Of a DNA stretch of 61,889 nucleotides, positions 34,400-43,947 are shown one piece after another (positions within the stretch are counted from its first letter, which is position 1; the number at the start of each line of letters is the position of its first letter). The stretch comes from Planctomycetota bacterium (lineage in GTDB: Bacteria > Planctomycetota > UBA8742 > UBA2392): NCBI GenBank assembly GCA_019186845.1, contig JABARW010000042.1:1-61889 (forward strand), in the 5' to 3' direction. The notes beneath the pieces are model-generated. The model was not told the DNA's origin and searched no databases. It was given only the letters and a program-made list of their open reading frames with translations. The position numbers and the translations under genes were made by a program.

Positions 34400-35899
34400 G
34401 TGAACGTTCTCTTTTACGTGATGGATTGCCTGCGCGCCGACCACGTGTCGGCGCTGGGCTATGGCCGCAGAACCACACCCAACCTCGACAGGCTGGCCGC
34501 TGAAGGCGTGGCGTTTTCGCGCTGCTATGCGCAGTCAGGCTGGACGGCGCCCAGCGCCGCTACCATGTTCTCAGGCCAGATTCCCTCGCGCACCGGCATT
34601 CACAAGATGCGCGACGCGCTCAACCCCGACATGCCCTGGCTGCCGGAGATGCTCCAGCACAACGGTTTTGTCACGGTCGGTTTTTCCAGCATGTACCAGG
34701 TCAGCAGGCTGCGCGGCTTTCACCGGGGATTCACGGACTTCTTCGACCTGTTCATGGACCCGCAGATGATGGAGGTGTGCAGGGCGCGCGACATCGATGC
34801 GCGCGGCGACCACTACTGCCTGCCCCTGAGCGAGGACCTGCACGCCCGCGCGCTGAACTGGCTTGATGCCCGCAAGGACAGCTTTGACCCCTGGTACATG
34901 CTGATCTGGAGCATTGATACCCACGAGCCTTTCCGCCAGCCGCCGCGTTTCAACACCGACGCCGACCCGGGTTACCAGGGCCCCATCAACGGGCGCGGCC
35001 GGCCCTTCACCGACGTCGCCAACGCGCGCGACAGGCAGCAGCTCATTGACCTTTACGACGGCGCCCTGCGCTACCAGGACGAGCAGCTGGGCAAGCTGGT
35101 GGAAGGCCTGCGCGAGCGCAACCAGCTCGATGACACGCTGATCATCGTGGTAGGAGACCACGGCGAGATGTTCTGGGAGCATGGTATTGCCGGCCACGGC
35201 AAGTTTCCGTGGGAAGAAGAGCTGCGCGTGCCCCTGATCATGCGTTGCCCGCAGATTTTGCCCCAGGGCAAGGTCTTTGATTCGCTGGTGCAGATGATTG
35301 ACGTGCCGGCCACCATCGCCGACTACGCCGGCCTGCCGCCTGAGCCCCGCTTTCGGGGCAAGTCCCTGCGGCCGGTGTTCGAGGGCGCGGCGGAGCATCT
35401 GCATGACGCGATTGTGCTGGAGGTGCCCTTTCCCCACGACCCCGAGCGCAAAGAGACGGCCCGCGTTGTAATCACGAAGGACCGGCTGAAGCTGGTGCAG
35501 TATGTGGCGCCGGGGTTTCCACGCCGCCTGCGCTGGATGGTCAAGGAATATGGCCGCGCGTTCTTGAGCCTGTTTCGCCCCGGCACGATTTCGCTCTATT
35601 ACGGGCACTACTTCCGGCGCGGGCCGCGCGTGCTGCTGGACGGCTTTTTCTGGAGCCTGTTCTGGCCCTTTTGGCTGGTGTTTGGCGGCACGGATACCTA
35701 CGTGTTCGATCTGAGCCAGGATCCCCGCGAGGACTACAACCGCAGCTCAAGCCACCCGCGCGTGAAGGAACTGCTGGCGGTGCTGGCCGCGGCGGACGCC
35801 GGACAGGTCGCGGGCAAGTCATTGGCGGGCAGCAGCGCCGAAGAGCAGGAGAAGAAGATCGAAGAGCACCTGCGCCAGTTGGGATATGTCGAAGACTGA
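34400..35899 (+). CDS. Sulfatase-like hydrolase, alkaline phosphatase superfamily
   Basis: 499 residues. The N-terminus NVLFYVMDCLRADHVSALGYG and TPNLDRLAAEGVAF, and the metal site VVGDHGEMFWEHG, place it in the sulfatase branch. Where true sulfatases have C/S-x-P-S-R, this reads T-A-P-S-A (Thr about residue 49), so no formylglycine can form. A Thr nucleophile suggests a phosphatase, phosphodiesterase or phosphotransferase role. No signal peptide. A hydrophobic segment near residue 415 (FFWSLFWPFWLVFGG) may associate with the membrane. GTG start. Confidence 0.82.
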   Translation: MNVLFYVMDCLRADHVSALGYGRRTTPNLDRLAAEGVAFSRCYAQSGWTAPSAATMFSGQIPSRTGIHKMRDALNPDMPWLPEMLQHNGFVTVGFSSMYQVSRLRGFHRGFTDFFDLFMDPQMMEVCRARDIDARGDHYCLPLSEDLHARALNWLDARKDSFDPWYMLIWSIDTHEPFRQPPRFNTDADPGYQGPINGRGRPFTDVANARDRQQLIDLYDGALRYQDEQLGKLVEGLRERNQLDDTLIIVVGDHGEMFWEHGIAGHGKFPWEEELRVPLIMRCPQILPQGKVFDSLVQMIDVPATIADYAGLPPEPRFRGKSLRPVFEGAAEHLHDAIVLEVPFPHDPERKETARVVITKDRLKLVQYVAPGFPRRLRWMVKEYGRAFLSLFRPGTISLYYGHYFRRGPRVLLDGFFWSLFWPFWLVFGGTDTYVFDLSQDPREDYNRSSSHPRVKELLAVLAAADAGQVAGKSLAGSSAEEQEKKIEEHLRQLGYVED

Positions 35900-35919
35900 G
35901 AGGCCCGGGGCCTGCGGTG

Positions 35920-36843
35920 CTAGGCGGCTTCGCCGCCGGGGTTTTCATCGGGGTGAGAGCGCTCGTACACGTCAAGCATGCGCGCCGTGGTGACGTGCGT
36001 GTACACCTGCGTCGTGGCCAGGCTGGCATGGCCGAGCAGTTCCTGCACATCGCGCAGGTCCGCCCCGTGGTTGAGCAGGTGCGTGGCGAACGAGTGTCGC
36101 AGCGTGTGCGGCGAAACATGGCAGGTCAACGCCGCCTTCTGCACGTACTGGTCCACGAGGCGCCGCACGCTGCGGTCGGTCAGGCGCGTGCCGCGCTGGT
36201 TGATGAACACGGCGCGCACGGCGGGGTCCAGGCCGGCATCGCGCCTGGGCGGCGAGGTACGAACTGCAAACCAGGCGTTCAGGCAGCGCAGGGCCGCCGG
36301 CAGCAGGGGCAGCATGCGCACCTTGCGGCCCTTGCCGTGGGCGCGCAGGGTGCCGCGCCCGATCTCGAGGTCGCCCATGTCCAGCTTGACGAGTTCGCTC
36401 ACGCGCAGGCCCGTGCCGTAGAGCAGTTCCAGGATGGCGCGATCCCTCAGGCCGCTCCAGCTTTCGTCGGGCGCGGTGAGCAGGGCGTTGACCTGCTGCT
36501 CGTCCAGGAAGTTGGGCAGGTCGCGGTGCACCTTGGGGGTTCGCAGAAGTTTGGCCGGGTTGTCGGCGATTTCGCGTCGTTTGTGAAGATAGCGGAAGAG
36601 TGAGCGCACACTGGCCAGCTTGCGCGCGATGCTGCGACGCTCGTACTGGTGCTCGCTCATGCCCGCGAGGTAGGCGCGCAGCGCCAGGTGGTCCACGAGC
36701 GTCAGGTCCGGCGTGCCGCGCTTTTCGAGGAAGTCGCGGAACTGGGCCAGGTCGTTGCGGTAGGCGCGCAGGCTCTCACCCGAGAAATTGCGCTCGACCT
36801 CGAGGTGCGTGAGAAAGCGTGAAATGGCGTCGTCCGCGTGCAT
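35920..36843 (-). CDS. Tyrosine recombinase, XerC/XerD type
   Basis: 307 residues, the usual Xer length. The N-terminal SAM-like domain (SRFLTHLEVERNFSGESLRAYRNDL) precedes the catalytic domain with R in GTGLRVSEL, K in GKGRKVRML, H-x-x-R in HTLRHSF, H in LGHASL and nucleophile Tyr in TQVYTHV. It probably resolves chromosome dimers with a partner Xer at dif. Position is not next to a recognisable mobile element, so a housekeeping role is favoured. Confidence 0.9.
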   Translation of the reverse strand: MHADDAISRFLTHLEVERNFSGESLRAYRNDLAQFRDFLEKRGTPDLTLVDHLALRAYLAGMSEHQYERRSIARKLASVRSLFRYLHKRREIADNPAKLLRTPKVHRDLPNFLDEQQVNALLTAPDESWSGLRDRAILELLYGTGLRVSELVKLDMGDLEIGRGTLRAHGKGRKVRMLPLLPAALRCLNAWFAVRTSPPRRDAGLDPAVRAVFINQRGTRLTDRSVRRLVDQYVQKAALTCHVSPHTLRHSFATHLLNHGADLRDVQELLGHASLATTQVYTHVTTARMLDVYERSHPDENPGGEAA

Positions 36844-36906
36844 GGCCCAGGCCGATGTCCCTGTTCGTCATCGGCAAAAGGGCAAGCCGGGCCTGAGCAA
36901 AACCCG

Positions 36907-37863
36907 TCAGTTCCGGGCCTTGAGGCGCTGGGCGAAATCCTCGATGGTCAGTTTCAGCCCCTCGCGCAGTCCGATCCTGGGCGCAAAACCCAGGTGTTTG
37001 CGCGCCCTGGAGATGTCGGGGCAGCGCCGGCCCGGGTCGTCCTGGGGCAGGGGCCGAGGCACGGTCGAGAGCTTGCGGCCCGTGAGTTCGCACACGGTCT
37101 GGGCCAGTTCCTGCATGGTGATTTCGCCGGGGTTGCCCAGATTGTGGGGCTCGTGGCGGCCCTCGCCCTCATAGTCCATCAGCGCCATCAGGCCCTCGAC
37201 GAGGTCGCTGACATAGCAGAAACTGCGTGTCTGTTGGCCGTCGCCGAAGATGGTCAGGTCCTGGCCGCGCAGAGCCTGCACAATGAAGTTGCTGACCACG
37301 CGCCCGTCGTCCACGTTCATGCGCGGCCCATAGGTGTTGAAGATGCGGGGCAGGCGGATGTCCGTGCGGTGCTGGCGGTGATAGTCCATCATCAGCGTTT
37401 CGGCCACGCGCTTGCCCTCGTCGTAACAGGCGCGGGGCCCGAGCTGATTGACGTTGCCGCGATAATCCTCGCGCTGGGGGTGCTCGGTGGGGTCGCCGTA
37501 CACCTCGCTGGTGCTGGCCAGGAGGATGCGGGCCTTCACGCGCTTGGCCAGGCCCAGCATGTTGAGCGTGCCGACCACGTTGGTCTTGAGCGTCTTGACC
37601 GGGTTGTACTGGTAATGCACGGGGCTGGCGGGGCAGGCCAGGTGAAAGATGCGGTCCACCTCGAGGAGGATGGGCTCCACGATGTCGTGGCGGATGAGTT
37701 CGAAGCGGTCGCGCCGGTCCAGCAGATGGGCGACGTTGGCCTTGCTGCCGGTGAAAAAGTTGTCAAGGCAGATGACGTCGTGGCCGAGCTTCACCAGCCG
37801 GTCGCAGAGGTGACTTCCGATGAAGCCGGCACCCCCGGTGACGAGAATACGCAGCATGTTCAC
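36907..37863 (-). CDS. uxs: UDP-glucuronate decarboxylase (UDP-xylose synthase)
   Basis: 318 residues of the extended SDR family. NAD loop [11 protein letters not shown], then the UXS-specific [42 protein letters not shown] (catalytic YxxxK) and [10 protein letters not shown]. It converts UDP-glucuronate to UDP-xylose for polysaccharide synthesis. The start is GTG 37863 or ATG 37857; GATAAT lies 7 nt before the GTG. It is the last gene of the export operon. Confidence 0.9.
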   Translation of the reverse strand: MNMLRILVTGGAGFIGSHLCDRLVKLGHDVICLDNFFTGSKANVAHLLDRRDRFELIRHDIVEPILLEVDRIFHLACPASPVHYQYNPVKTLKTNVVGTLNMLGLAKRVKARILLASTSEVYGDPTEHPQREDYRGNVNQLGPRACYDEGKRVAETLMMDYHRQHRTDIRLPRIFNTYGPRMNVDDGRVVSNFIVQALRGQDLTIFGDGQQTRSFCYVSDLVEGLMALMDYEGEGRHEPHNLGNPGEITMQELAQTVCELTGRKLSTVPRPLPQDDPGRRCPDISRARKHLGFAPRIGLREGLKLTIEDFAQRLKARN

Positions 37864-37871
37864 TTTCGGGA

Positions 37872-38648
37872 TTATCGGCCGAGATCGCCGCTGCTGAGCA
37901 CATCGACCAGCAGGGCGCTCGACACACCTTGGGAGGCCGTGGCCACAACCGAAGAAACCACCCCCAGCGCGCGCCCCAGGTCCTGCAGCCAGGAATTGTC
38001 GATGAATACGACGTCGCCCGGATGCAGCGGCAGGTCCGGCGTGCCGCCGCGCACGGCCAACGCGAGATCAAAGCGGTACACGGTGCGCTTGAGCGACTTG
38101 ATGTCGCGCACGACGTAAACGTATGGCGCGATGTCGATGTCCGGCTCGGTGGGTCCGCCGGCCAGGGCCACGGCCTCGGTCAGGCCCAGACCCTTGCGGT
38201 AGGCAATGGCGCTGGCGCGCTGGGTTTGGCCGCCGGCGCCGGTGCCAAATCCCGTGGTGGCGCCGCCCCAGGCGCCCAGAAACACGATGGGGTCAGGACC
38301 CTGGGCCTTGAGCAGTCGCAGCGTGAGGTCAGGCCGCGTGTAGTAGTCCTTCAGGGCGACCACGAGCTTGTCGCGCAACTGGCGCAGGCTCATGCCCATG
38401 ACATCCATTTCACCCGCGTACTTGAAAACGGCGCGACCGTCGGGCAGCACGGTGGCCGACCACTGGTAGTTTTCGTCCTGCTGGATATCGACCTTGATTT
38501 CGTCGCCGGGCGTAATCGTGTAGACGTATTCGTTCTTGGGGAACTCCGTGAAGTTCTCGACCACGACAGGTTCCGGCCCCTTGGCGCGGCAACCCGCCAG
38601 CAGGGCCAGCAGTCCCAGGCACAGCGAAAGCATTTTCAGCCCATTCAC
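37872..38648 (-). CDS. Polysaccharide export lipoprotein, Wza/PES family
   Basis: 258 residues from GTG 38648, which overlaps the upstream TGA (GTGA). A signal and lipobox LLAGC anchor it to the outer membrane. The poly-export domain follows: [13 protein letters not shown] ... [28 protein letters not shown], then SLBB-like [15 protein letters not shown] and [12 protein letters not shown]. It should form the outer-membrane pore with the adjacent Wzz-like protein. Confidence 0.88.
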   Translation of the reverse strand: MNGLKMLSLCLGLLALLAGCRAKGPEPVVVENFTEFPKNEYVYTITPGDEIKVDIQQDENYQWSATVLPDGRAVFKYAGEMDVMGMSLRQLRDKLVVALKDYYTRPDLTLRLLKAQGPDPIVFLGAWGGATTGFGTGAGGQTQRASAIAYRKGLGLTEAVALAGGPTEPDIDIAPYVYVVRDIKSLKRTVYRFDLALAVRGGTPDLPLHPGDVVFIDNSWLQDLGRALGVVSSVVATASQGVSSALLVDVLSSGDLGR

Positions 38649-40732
38649 GCTGCTTCTCCCAGCTTGTGGCGGCGCAGCAGCGCAATGGCGATGGCCACGC
38701 CGACCACCAGGCCCACGACCAGGCCCACGGCAATACCCACCAGAGTCTTGGGTTCCAGGGGGCTGGCCCGGAGCGACCACTGGACTTCCTGCAGCTCGCG
38801 GTCTGCGGTGGCGATGACGGACTCAAGGTCTTCCTGCACAACCTTGTTGCGCTTGAGCTGGTCCTGAAGTTCTGATTCACGGCGCGTCAGTTCGGCGCTG
38901 GCGAGATACTTCTCGCGCAGACCGTTGAGCTCTTTCTCGATGCGGGCCGCTTCCTCAGACCAGTGCTTCTCTTCGAGTTCGGAGGCTCCCAGCCTGGCCT
39001 TGGCCTCCTTGACGCGCAGGCCGGCGGTGACCCAGGCGGGGTTCTGAATGGTGGCGCGCCGCACGCCTGTTTCCTCTTCCATCTGCTCGACTCGGCGCAG
39101 CAGCTCGGCGCGCTGAGCGCGCAGTTCCGTGATCTTGTCGTGGATGGGGTGCTTGGGCCCGAACTCCGAACGTTTGCGGTCGAGGTCGAGCAGTTCGTCC
39201 GTCACCTGCTCCAGTTTGGCGTAAAGGGCATCAAGCTGGGGATTGCCCGTGCCGGCGCGGGGGTTGGGGATGGTCGGCTCGGTGTCGCGAAGCTGGTCTT
39301 CGAAGTCCCTCAGCTCAAGCTTGGCGGCAGCCACGGCCAAGTTCGCCCTGGCGTGCTCCGCTCGGGACTTGCCCAGCTTCTCCATCAGCAGGCGGGTGCG
39401 CTCTTCCGTCGACAGGCCGGCGGCCTCGCTGTCCGGGGCGATGTAGAACTCGTTGAGCTTCTGCTGCTTGATGCCTTCGAGCTCCCGCTCCAGGTCCGTG
39501 CCGCGCTTTTTGTAGTCGTCGAGGTTGGCCTGAGGTTCGCGCACCAGGGTGTAGCGATAGCGGTCCTTGAACACACGGGCCGCCGTGTCCGCCACGGCCT
39601 GGGCGGTGTTGGGGTCTGTGTGTGTCGCTGAGAACTCGATGAGGTAGCTGCCCGACCCGAGGTCTTTGACCGTGGACTTCAGCGCCAGCGCAATGTCGTC
39701 CAGCGTCAGGGCCGTGATGGGCTGCTTGATGCCCTTGTTGGGGCCCTGCGTGGGCGCCCAGCCCTCGCTGGCCAGCTTCTTTTCGATGTCCTGGAAGAAG
39801 CTCAGGATCCGCGTCATTTCCGCCACGGCCTCGCGCGGCATGGTGGGGGCGAGTTGCGTGGTCTCGTTGGTGATGGGCGCGCGCAGCGGTGAAGGCGCTG
39901 TTTTCTGAAGCAGCGCCGTGGCCTGGTACTTGGTGGGTTGGGCCACGGTAATCAGGTAGCCCAGCAGAGAGAAGACGAGGGCCGTGCCCAGCACCACGTA
40001 CCAGCGGTCCAGGGTGGCGCGCCCCACGAAGTCGAAGATGTCAGTCTGGTCGGCGCCGCCGGACGTCTGGGTCTGGGGGGCGGCCTGACCCGCGCGGGGC
40101 TCCTGTTCAATGAGAATCTTGCCCAGGACCGGCGCGCCGCCCGGCTCGCCCATCTTCTCGACCGTGGGAACGTGGGCCGTACTGCCCTGGGCCTCCGGGG
40201 CGTCCTGCACTGTGGGCTGCAGCCCGCTGCGCCAGGGTTTGCGGTTGAGCAGGTCGCCCAGCGTGGAGGCCGTGCGCGCCGAGGGCTCGCGCAGCGAGCG
40301 CTGCAGCGGAACGTCAAATCGGCGCTGGGTCAGGTCGTTCATCTCGCCGCCGAGATAGTCCACAAAGGCGTCCGTCTCCGCCGTACTGCCCCGCCGCGCC
40401 AGCTCGCTTGCGCGCGACAGCAGGGTGATGGCGGCGCCGCTGACGCCGAGCTGGGCGTATTCGTCTTCGGCCAGGCGCTCAAGGATGCGCGAGGCGGCTT
40501 CCGCAGCAGATTGGCTGTCTTTTGCCTTGAGCAGACCGCGCACGACATCGACGGATTCAAGCACTTCCAGAGTGCGCGCCAGTTTGGGCAGCTCCGCCGC
40601 CAGGGCGCTGTTCGTTTCGGGCGATTCCGACACCCGATCAGACAGTTCGTAAAGGGCCTCCCGCGCGTCGGCAAACTTCCCGCGCGCGGCCAGCTCCCGG
40701 ATCCGTACTGCCTGTTCGGTGATTCCCGCCAC
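38645..40732 (-). CDS. Wzz/GumC-like polysaccharide co-polymerase with long cytoplasmic N-terminus
   Basis: 695 residues from GTG 40732, which has GGGAGG 5-6 nt upstream; a TTG at 40771 is the alternative. Residues 1-245 are a cytoplasmic helical extension not usual in Wzz. A membrane helix (WYVVLGTALVFSLLGYLI) opens the Wzz domain, then a long coiled coil, and a second helix (TLVGIAVGLVVGLVVGVAIAIALL) near the C-terminus. No tyrosine-kinase domain is present. It controls chain length and bridges to the Wza-like pore encoded downstream. Confidence 0.85.
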   Translation of the reverse strand: MAGITEQAVRIRELAARGKFADAREALYELSDRVSESPETNSALAAELPKLARTLEVLESVDVVRGLLKAKDSQSAAEAASRILERLAEDEYAQLGVSGAAITLLSRASELARRGSTAETDAFVDYLGGEMNDLTQRRFDVPLQRSLREPSARTASTLGDLLNRKPWRSGLQPTVQDAPEAQGSTAHVPTVEKMGEPGGAPVLGKILIEQEPRAGQAAPQTQTSGGADQTDIFDFVGRATLDRWYVVLGTALVFSLLGYLITVAQPTKYQATALLQKTAPSPLRAPITNETTQLAPTMPREAVAEMTRILSFFQDIEKKLASEGWAPTQGPNKGIKQPITALTLDDIALALKSTVKDLGSGSYLIEFSATHTDPNTAQAVADTAARVFKDRYRYTLVREPQANLDDYKKRGTDLERELEGIKQQKLNEFYIAPDSEAAGLSTEERTRLLMEKLGKSRAEHARANLAVAAAKLELRDFEDQLRDTEPTIPNPRAGTGNPQLDALYAKLEQVTDELLDLDRKRSEFGPKHPIHDKITELRAQRAELLRRVEQMEEETGVRRATIQNPAWVTAGLRVKEAKARLGASELEEKHWSEEAARIEKELNGLREKYLASAELTRRESELQDQLKRNKVVQEDLESVIATADRELQEVQWSLRASPLEPKTLVGIAVGLVVGLVVGVAIAIALLRRHKLGEAA

Positions 40733-40849
40733 CCTGCCTCCCAGCCCAAAGCCCGCAAGTCTAATCGGCAACTACAGGCCCGCAGCCGAACAAGCTATCT
40801 TAGTAACATTGCCGCAGGCCGAAAACCCCAAGAATGAGAGTTTTGGCAC

Positions 40850-42388
40850 ATGGGCCAGACCGCCTACATCAGGGGCCGCTACCAGGAAAACGTCGCCGCG
40901 AGCCGCACCGTGGGGCGCGCCCTCGTTTACGGCTCCATTATCGCCATGGTGGGGGCGGGCGTGGGCGCGGCACTGGGCGGAGAAAACCCCGGGATTGGCG
41001 CGGTGCTGGGCGGCGGCGGCATCCTGATCATGGCGGCCAGCGTGGTGGCTCTGGCGGACTGGCGCCGGGGCTTTCTGCTGCTGGCGCTGATCGTGCTGGC
41101 GGAGGATTCTGTACGCAAGGCCCTCCCCGGCGCACCCGGCTGGGTGAATCTGGGCAAGGACTTCGTGGTGGCGAGCTGCTACCTCGGCTACTTCTTCAGT
41201 CCGCGCAAGTTTGAGCCCCGCGAGCGCCTGCCCGCCAAGGTGCGGGGACTGATGCTGTTGCCGATATTCCTGTGGTACGGGTTTGTGGTGATTCAGGCAT
41301 TCAACCCCGGCGTTTCACATTTCCTGCTGGGAATTTCGGGCATCCGGACCTGGGTGCTGTACATGCCGGTGCTGTGGATTGCGGCCTCCTACTTACGCGA
41401 CTCAGAGACGGCCCAGAAGTCGCTCAACTGGGTGTGCGCCCTGGCGCTGCCTTTTCTGGGGCTGTGCCTGCTTCAGAACAACTTCTCGGAGGTTCTGCCC
41501 GCGGCCTTCAAGGAAGGCGTGTTCAAGCGCGAGCGCAGCCTCGAGGGCGGCGGCTGGATTGGCTACAACGAGTCCTTCTTCGCCAGCCCCACGCTGTACG
41601 CGCTGATCTGTCTCTTCCAGTTCTGCCTCGTGGTCGGTTTGCTCAAGACCCAGCAGACCACACGCTGGACCGTGATTCTCTGGGCCTCGGGTTATGCGGC
41701 CGTGGCCGGCGCCTATCTTTCCGGTGTGCGCACGGCGCTCTCGCTCATGGCCATTGCCGTGGCGACCTTGACACCGCTGATGCTCATGCGCAGTTACGTG
41801 GAACCCGACGGGCAGGTGACGCGCCGACGCGGCCTGTTTCTGGGCGGGCTCGTGGGGCTTCTGCTGGGCGCGCTGTTGGTGGCCAGCATGGGCGAGTTGC
41901 GCCAGCGCGCCTTCTGGACGGCCTTCAACTCGGATTACGTGGATGACCGCGTCACGGCCTCCGTGCGCGTCATTGACGACTTCCACGGCGGCCTGTTGGG
42001 CAACGGCACGGGCACGGCGGGCGCCAGCGGGCGCGTCATGTCGCTCGTGGGTCTGCCCAATCCCTCCGTCGAGAAGGCCGAGTGGGGCACCACGGTGATC
42101 AGTTACTGCTTTGGCACCGTGGGCCTGTGGCTTGGCTTCATTCTCGTAAGCTGGTTCCTGCTGGGCACCCTGCGCCTGGCTACGGAGTACCGTAACGGCC
42201 GCTTCGCGCCCCTGCGTTACAGCCTCTGGGTGTTCATGGGGGCGCAGTTGTCTTGGTACCTGTTCAAGGCCTTTCCCGTACTTGAAAACGGCACCATGTG
42301 CCTGGTGTTCTGGGTCAGCGCCGGGTTGATCCTCGGGCTTCACCGGCTGGACCAGCGCGACTTCATGCAGGCCGGGCTGCGCGGATGA
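40850..42388 (+). CDS. O-antigen ligase/polymerase-like membrane protein
   Basis: 512 residues with about 12 membrane helices. The large periplasmic loop (about 355-415) contains the Wzy_C-type region around GGLLGNGTGTAG. Such proteins polymerise or ligate lipid-linked glycans in the periplasm. Its stop overlaps the glycosyltransferase start (ATGA), and it diverges from the Wzz operon. Confidence 0.75.
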   Translation: MGQTAYIRGRYQENVAASRTVGRALVYGSIIAMVGAGVGAALGGENPGIGAVLGGGGILIMAASVVALADWRRGFLLLALIVLAEDSVRKALPGAPGWVNLGKDFVVASCYLGYFFSPRKFEPRERLPAKVRGLMLLPIFLWYGFVVIQAFNPGVSHFLLGISGIRTWVLYMPVLWIAASYLRDSETAQKSLNWVCALALPFLGLCLLQNNFSEVLPAAFKEGVFKRERSLEGGGWIGYNESFFASPTLYALICLFQFCLVVGLLKTQQTTRWTVILWASGYAAVAGAYLSGVRTALSLMAIAVATLTPLMLMRSYVEPDGQVTRRRGLFLGGLVGLLLGALLVASMGELRQRAFWTAFNSDYVDDRVTASVRVIDDFHGGLLGNGTGTAGASGRVMSLVGLPNPSVEKAEWGTTVISYCFGTVGLWLGFILVSWFLLGTLRLATEYRNGRFAPLRYSLWVFMGAQLSWYLFKAFPVLENGTMCLVFWVSAGLILGLHRLDQRDFMQAGLRG

Positions 42389-43497
42389 CCATTCTTCACG
42401 TCATTCCGGCACTGAACCCCGCCCAAGGCGGCCTGCTCTCCACGCTGGCGGGCCTCTGCCTGGCCTGGCACAAGGCGGGCGGCCGGTGCGAAGTGGCGGC
42501 CCTGGAGACTTCGGCTCCGCCCGCCGTCCTGGAGCACGCCGAGGTAAAGTTGTTTGCCCCCGGCAGGCCCCGGAGGCTGGCGGCCAGCCCCGCTATGAAG
42601 GCCTGGCTCGCCCAGAACGCCCCCCGCTTTGACGCCATCTTCGCCCAGGGCCTCTGGCTGTCGCCCACGCGCTATGCTTTCAACGCGGCGCAAAGCGCCC
42701 AGCGCCCCTTCTTTCTCCTGCCCGCGGGAATGCTCGACCCCGACGCGCTGGCCCACCATCGCTTTCGCAAGGCCGTGCGCTGGTGGCTGGGCGAGGGCGG
42801 CATGGTTCGCCGTGCCAACATCCTGTTTTCCACAGAAGAAGACCGTGCCCGGGCCATGAACCATCTGGGCCTTGAGCCCGAGCGCTGCCACATTCTCGCC
42901 AACCCGGTGCAGGATGTCTGGTTTGACATGGCGCCCCCCGCCCCGGATGAACTGCCGCGCATCGCCTGCCTCAACCGCCTGCACCCGCGCAAGGGAGTAC
43001 TGGAACTGGTGCAGGCCCTGTCGCTGCTGCACGGCCGGGGCGTGGCCTTTCACGCCACCGTGGCCGGGCCCGAGGAAGATCGAGCCTACGTTGCCCGCTG
43101 CCGGGAGGCCGGCGCGGCCCTGGAGCGCGCCGGCAGGCTCCGTTGGCCGGGCCTGCTGGATGGTGCCGGGACGCGGGCGCTGGTGGCGGCGTCCGACGTC
43201 GTGGTGCACCCCGCCGTGGGCTTTGAGAATTTTGGAATGGTCATAGCAGAGGCTCTGGCGGCCGGCCGCGTCGTCATGGCCAGCCGCCGCGCGCTGGTGA
43301 CACCACAACTGGAGCGCGCGGGCCTGGTCGAGGCCGTGGAGCCCCAGCCTGAGTCGCTGGCGGCGGGACTGTCACGGCTGCTTGAGCGCCGCGCGCAGTG
43401 GCCGGAACTCGCGGCGCGGGCCAGGATCTACGCGCGCGAGCACTTTGGCGCGGAGGCCGTGGGCCGGCGGCTGATTGCGCTGCTGGGCTCTTCGTGA
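42385..43497 (+). CDS. Glycosyltransferase, GT4 family
   Basis: 370 residues with a GT-B fold. N-terminal ILHVIPALNPAQGGLLSTLAGL and C-terminal donor-site blocks NRLHPRKGVLELVQAL and HPAVGFENFGMVIAEALAAGRVV (the E-x7-E motif). ATG 42385 is within the ATGA overlap with the polymerase gene. It transfers an activated sugar during assembly of the exopolysaccharide made by this cluster. Confidence 0.85.
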   Translation: MTILHVIPALNPAQGGLLSTLAGLCLAWHKAGGRCEVAALETSAPPAVLEHAEVKLFAPGRPRRLAASPAMKAWLAQNAPRFDAIFAQGLWLSPTRYAFNAAQSAQRPFFLLPAGMLDPDALAHHRFRKAVRWWLGEGGMVRRANILFSTEEDRARAMNHLGLEPERCHILANPVQDVWFDMAPPAPDELPRIACLNRLHPRKGVLELVQALSLLHGRGVAFHATVAGPEEDRAYVARCREAGAALERAGRLRWPGLLDGAGTRALVAASDVVVHPAVGFENFGMVIAEALAAGRVVMASRRALVTPQLERAGLVEAVEPQPESLAAGLSRLLERRAQWPELAARARIYAREHFGAEAVGRRLIALLGSS

Positions 43498-43498
43498 G

Positions 43499-43927
43499 TT
43501 ACTTGCGTTTGACGACGATCTTGGGCGAGGCCTTGGTTTTCTCGGCCCTGGTCAGTTCGAGCTTGAAGCACTCGTTGGTGCCCAGGCGCAGCTCATGCGG
43601 CTTGCGGGCGAGGTCGCTGAGCGTGACGGAGCCCTGCACTCTGGATCCGTCCAGGAAGCTGCCGTTGTGCGAAAGATCTTCGATCTGGATCTCGCCTTCG
43701 CCTTTGAAGCTGATGCGCACGTGCTGGCGGCTCACCGTCTTGTAGTGGTCTTCCTTGGGACCCTCGACAGCTCCCTCATCGCCCGATTGCCGCAGCTCGC
43801 GCAGGCTGATGTCGCAGGAGCGAGAGCGGCCTATCACCGTGATGCTGCCCGGCTTGAGCACGAAGGTCTGGCCCTGGATGTAGCCGGCAATGCCCGTGAG
43901 CTTCAGGTGCAGCGCTTCTTCAGCCAT
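43499..43927 (-). CDS. FHA-domain protein
   Basis: 142 residues. The FHA core runs from ITVIGRSRSCDISL through VSRQHVRISF to EDLSHNGSFLDG, i.e. the phosphothreonine-binding Gly-Arg, Ser-Arg-x-His and Asn-Gly positions. It is presumably a small adaptor for Ser/Thr kinase signalling. It lies 20 nt downstream of yebC in the same orientation; its 3' end is 1 nt from the convergent glycosyltransferase stop. Confidence 0.88.
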   Translation of the reverse strand: MAEEALHLKLTGIAGYIQGQTFVLKPGSITVIGRSRSCDISLRELRQSGDEGAVEGPKEDHYKTVSRQHVRISFKGEGEIQIEDLSHNGSFLDGSRVQGSVTLSDLARKPHELRLGTNECFKLELTRAEKTKASPKIVVKRK

Positions 43928-43947
43928 GGTCAGGCCTCGCGCAAAAC

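Noticed and set aside
35920..36843. Xer-type recombinase as integrase of a mobile element
   Set aside because: Length and motifs match housekeeping XerC/D; flanking genes show no att repeats or cargo.
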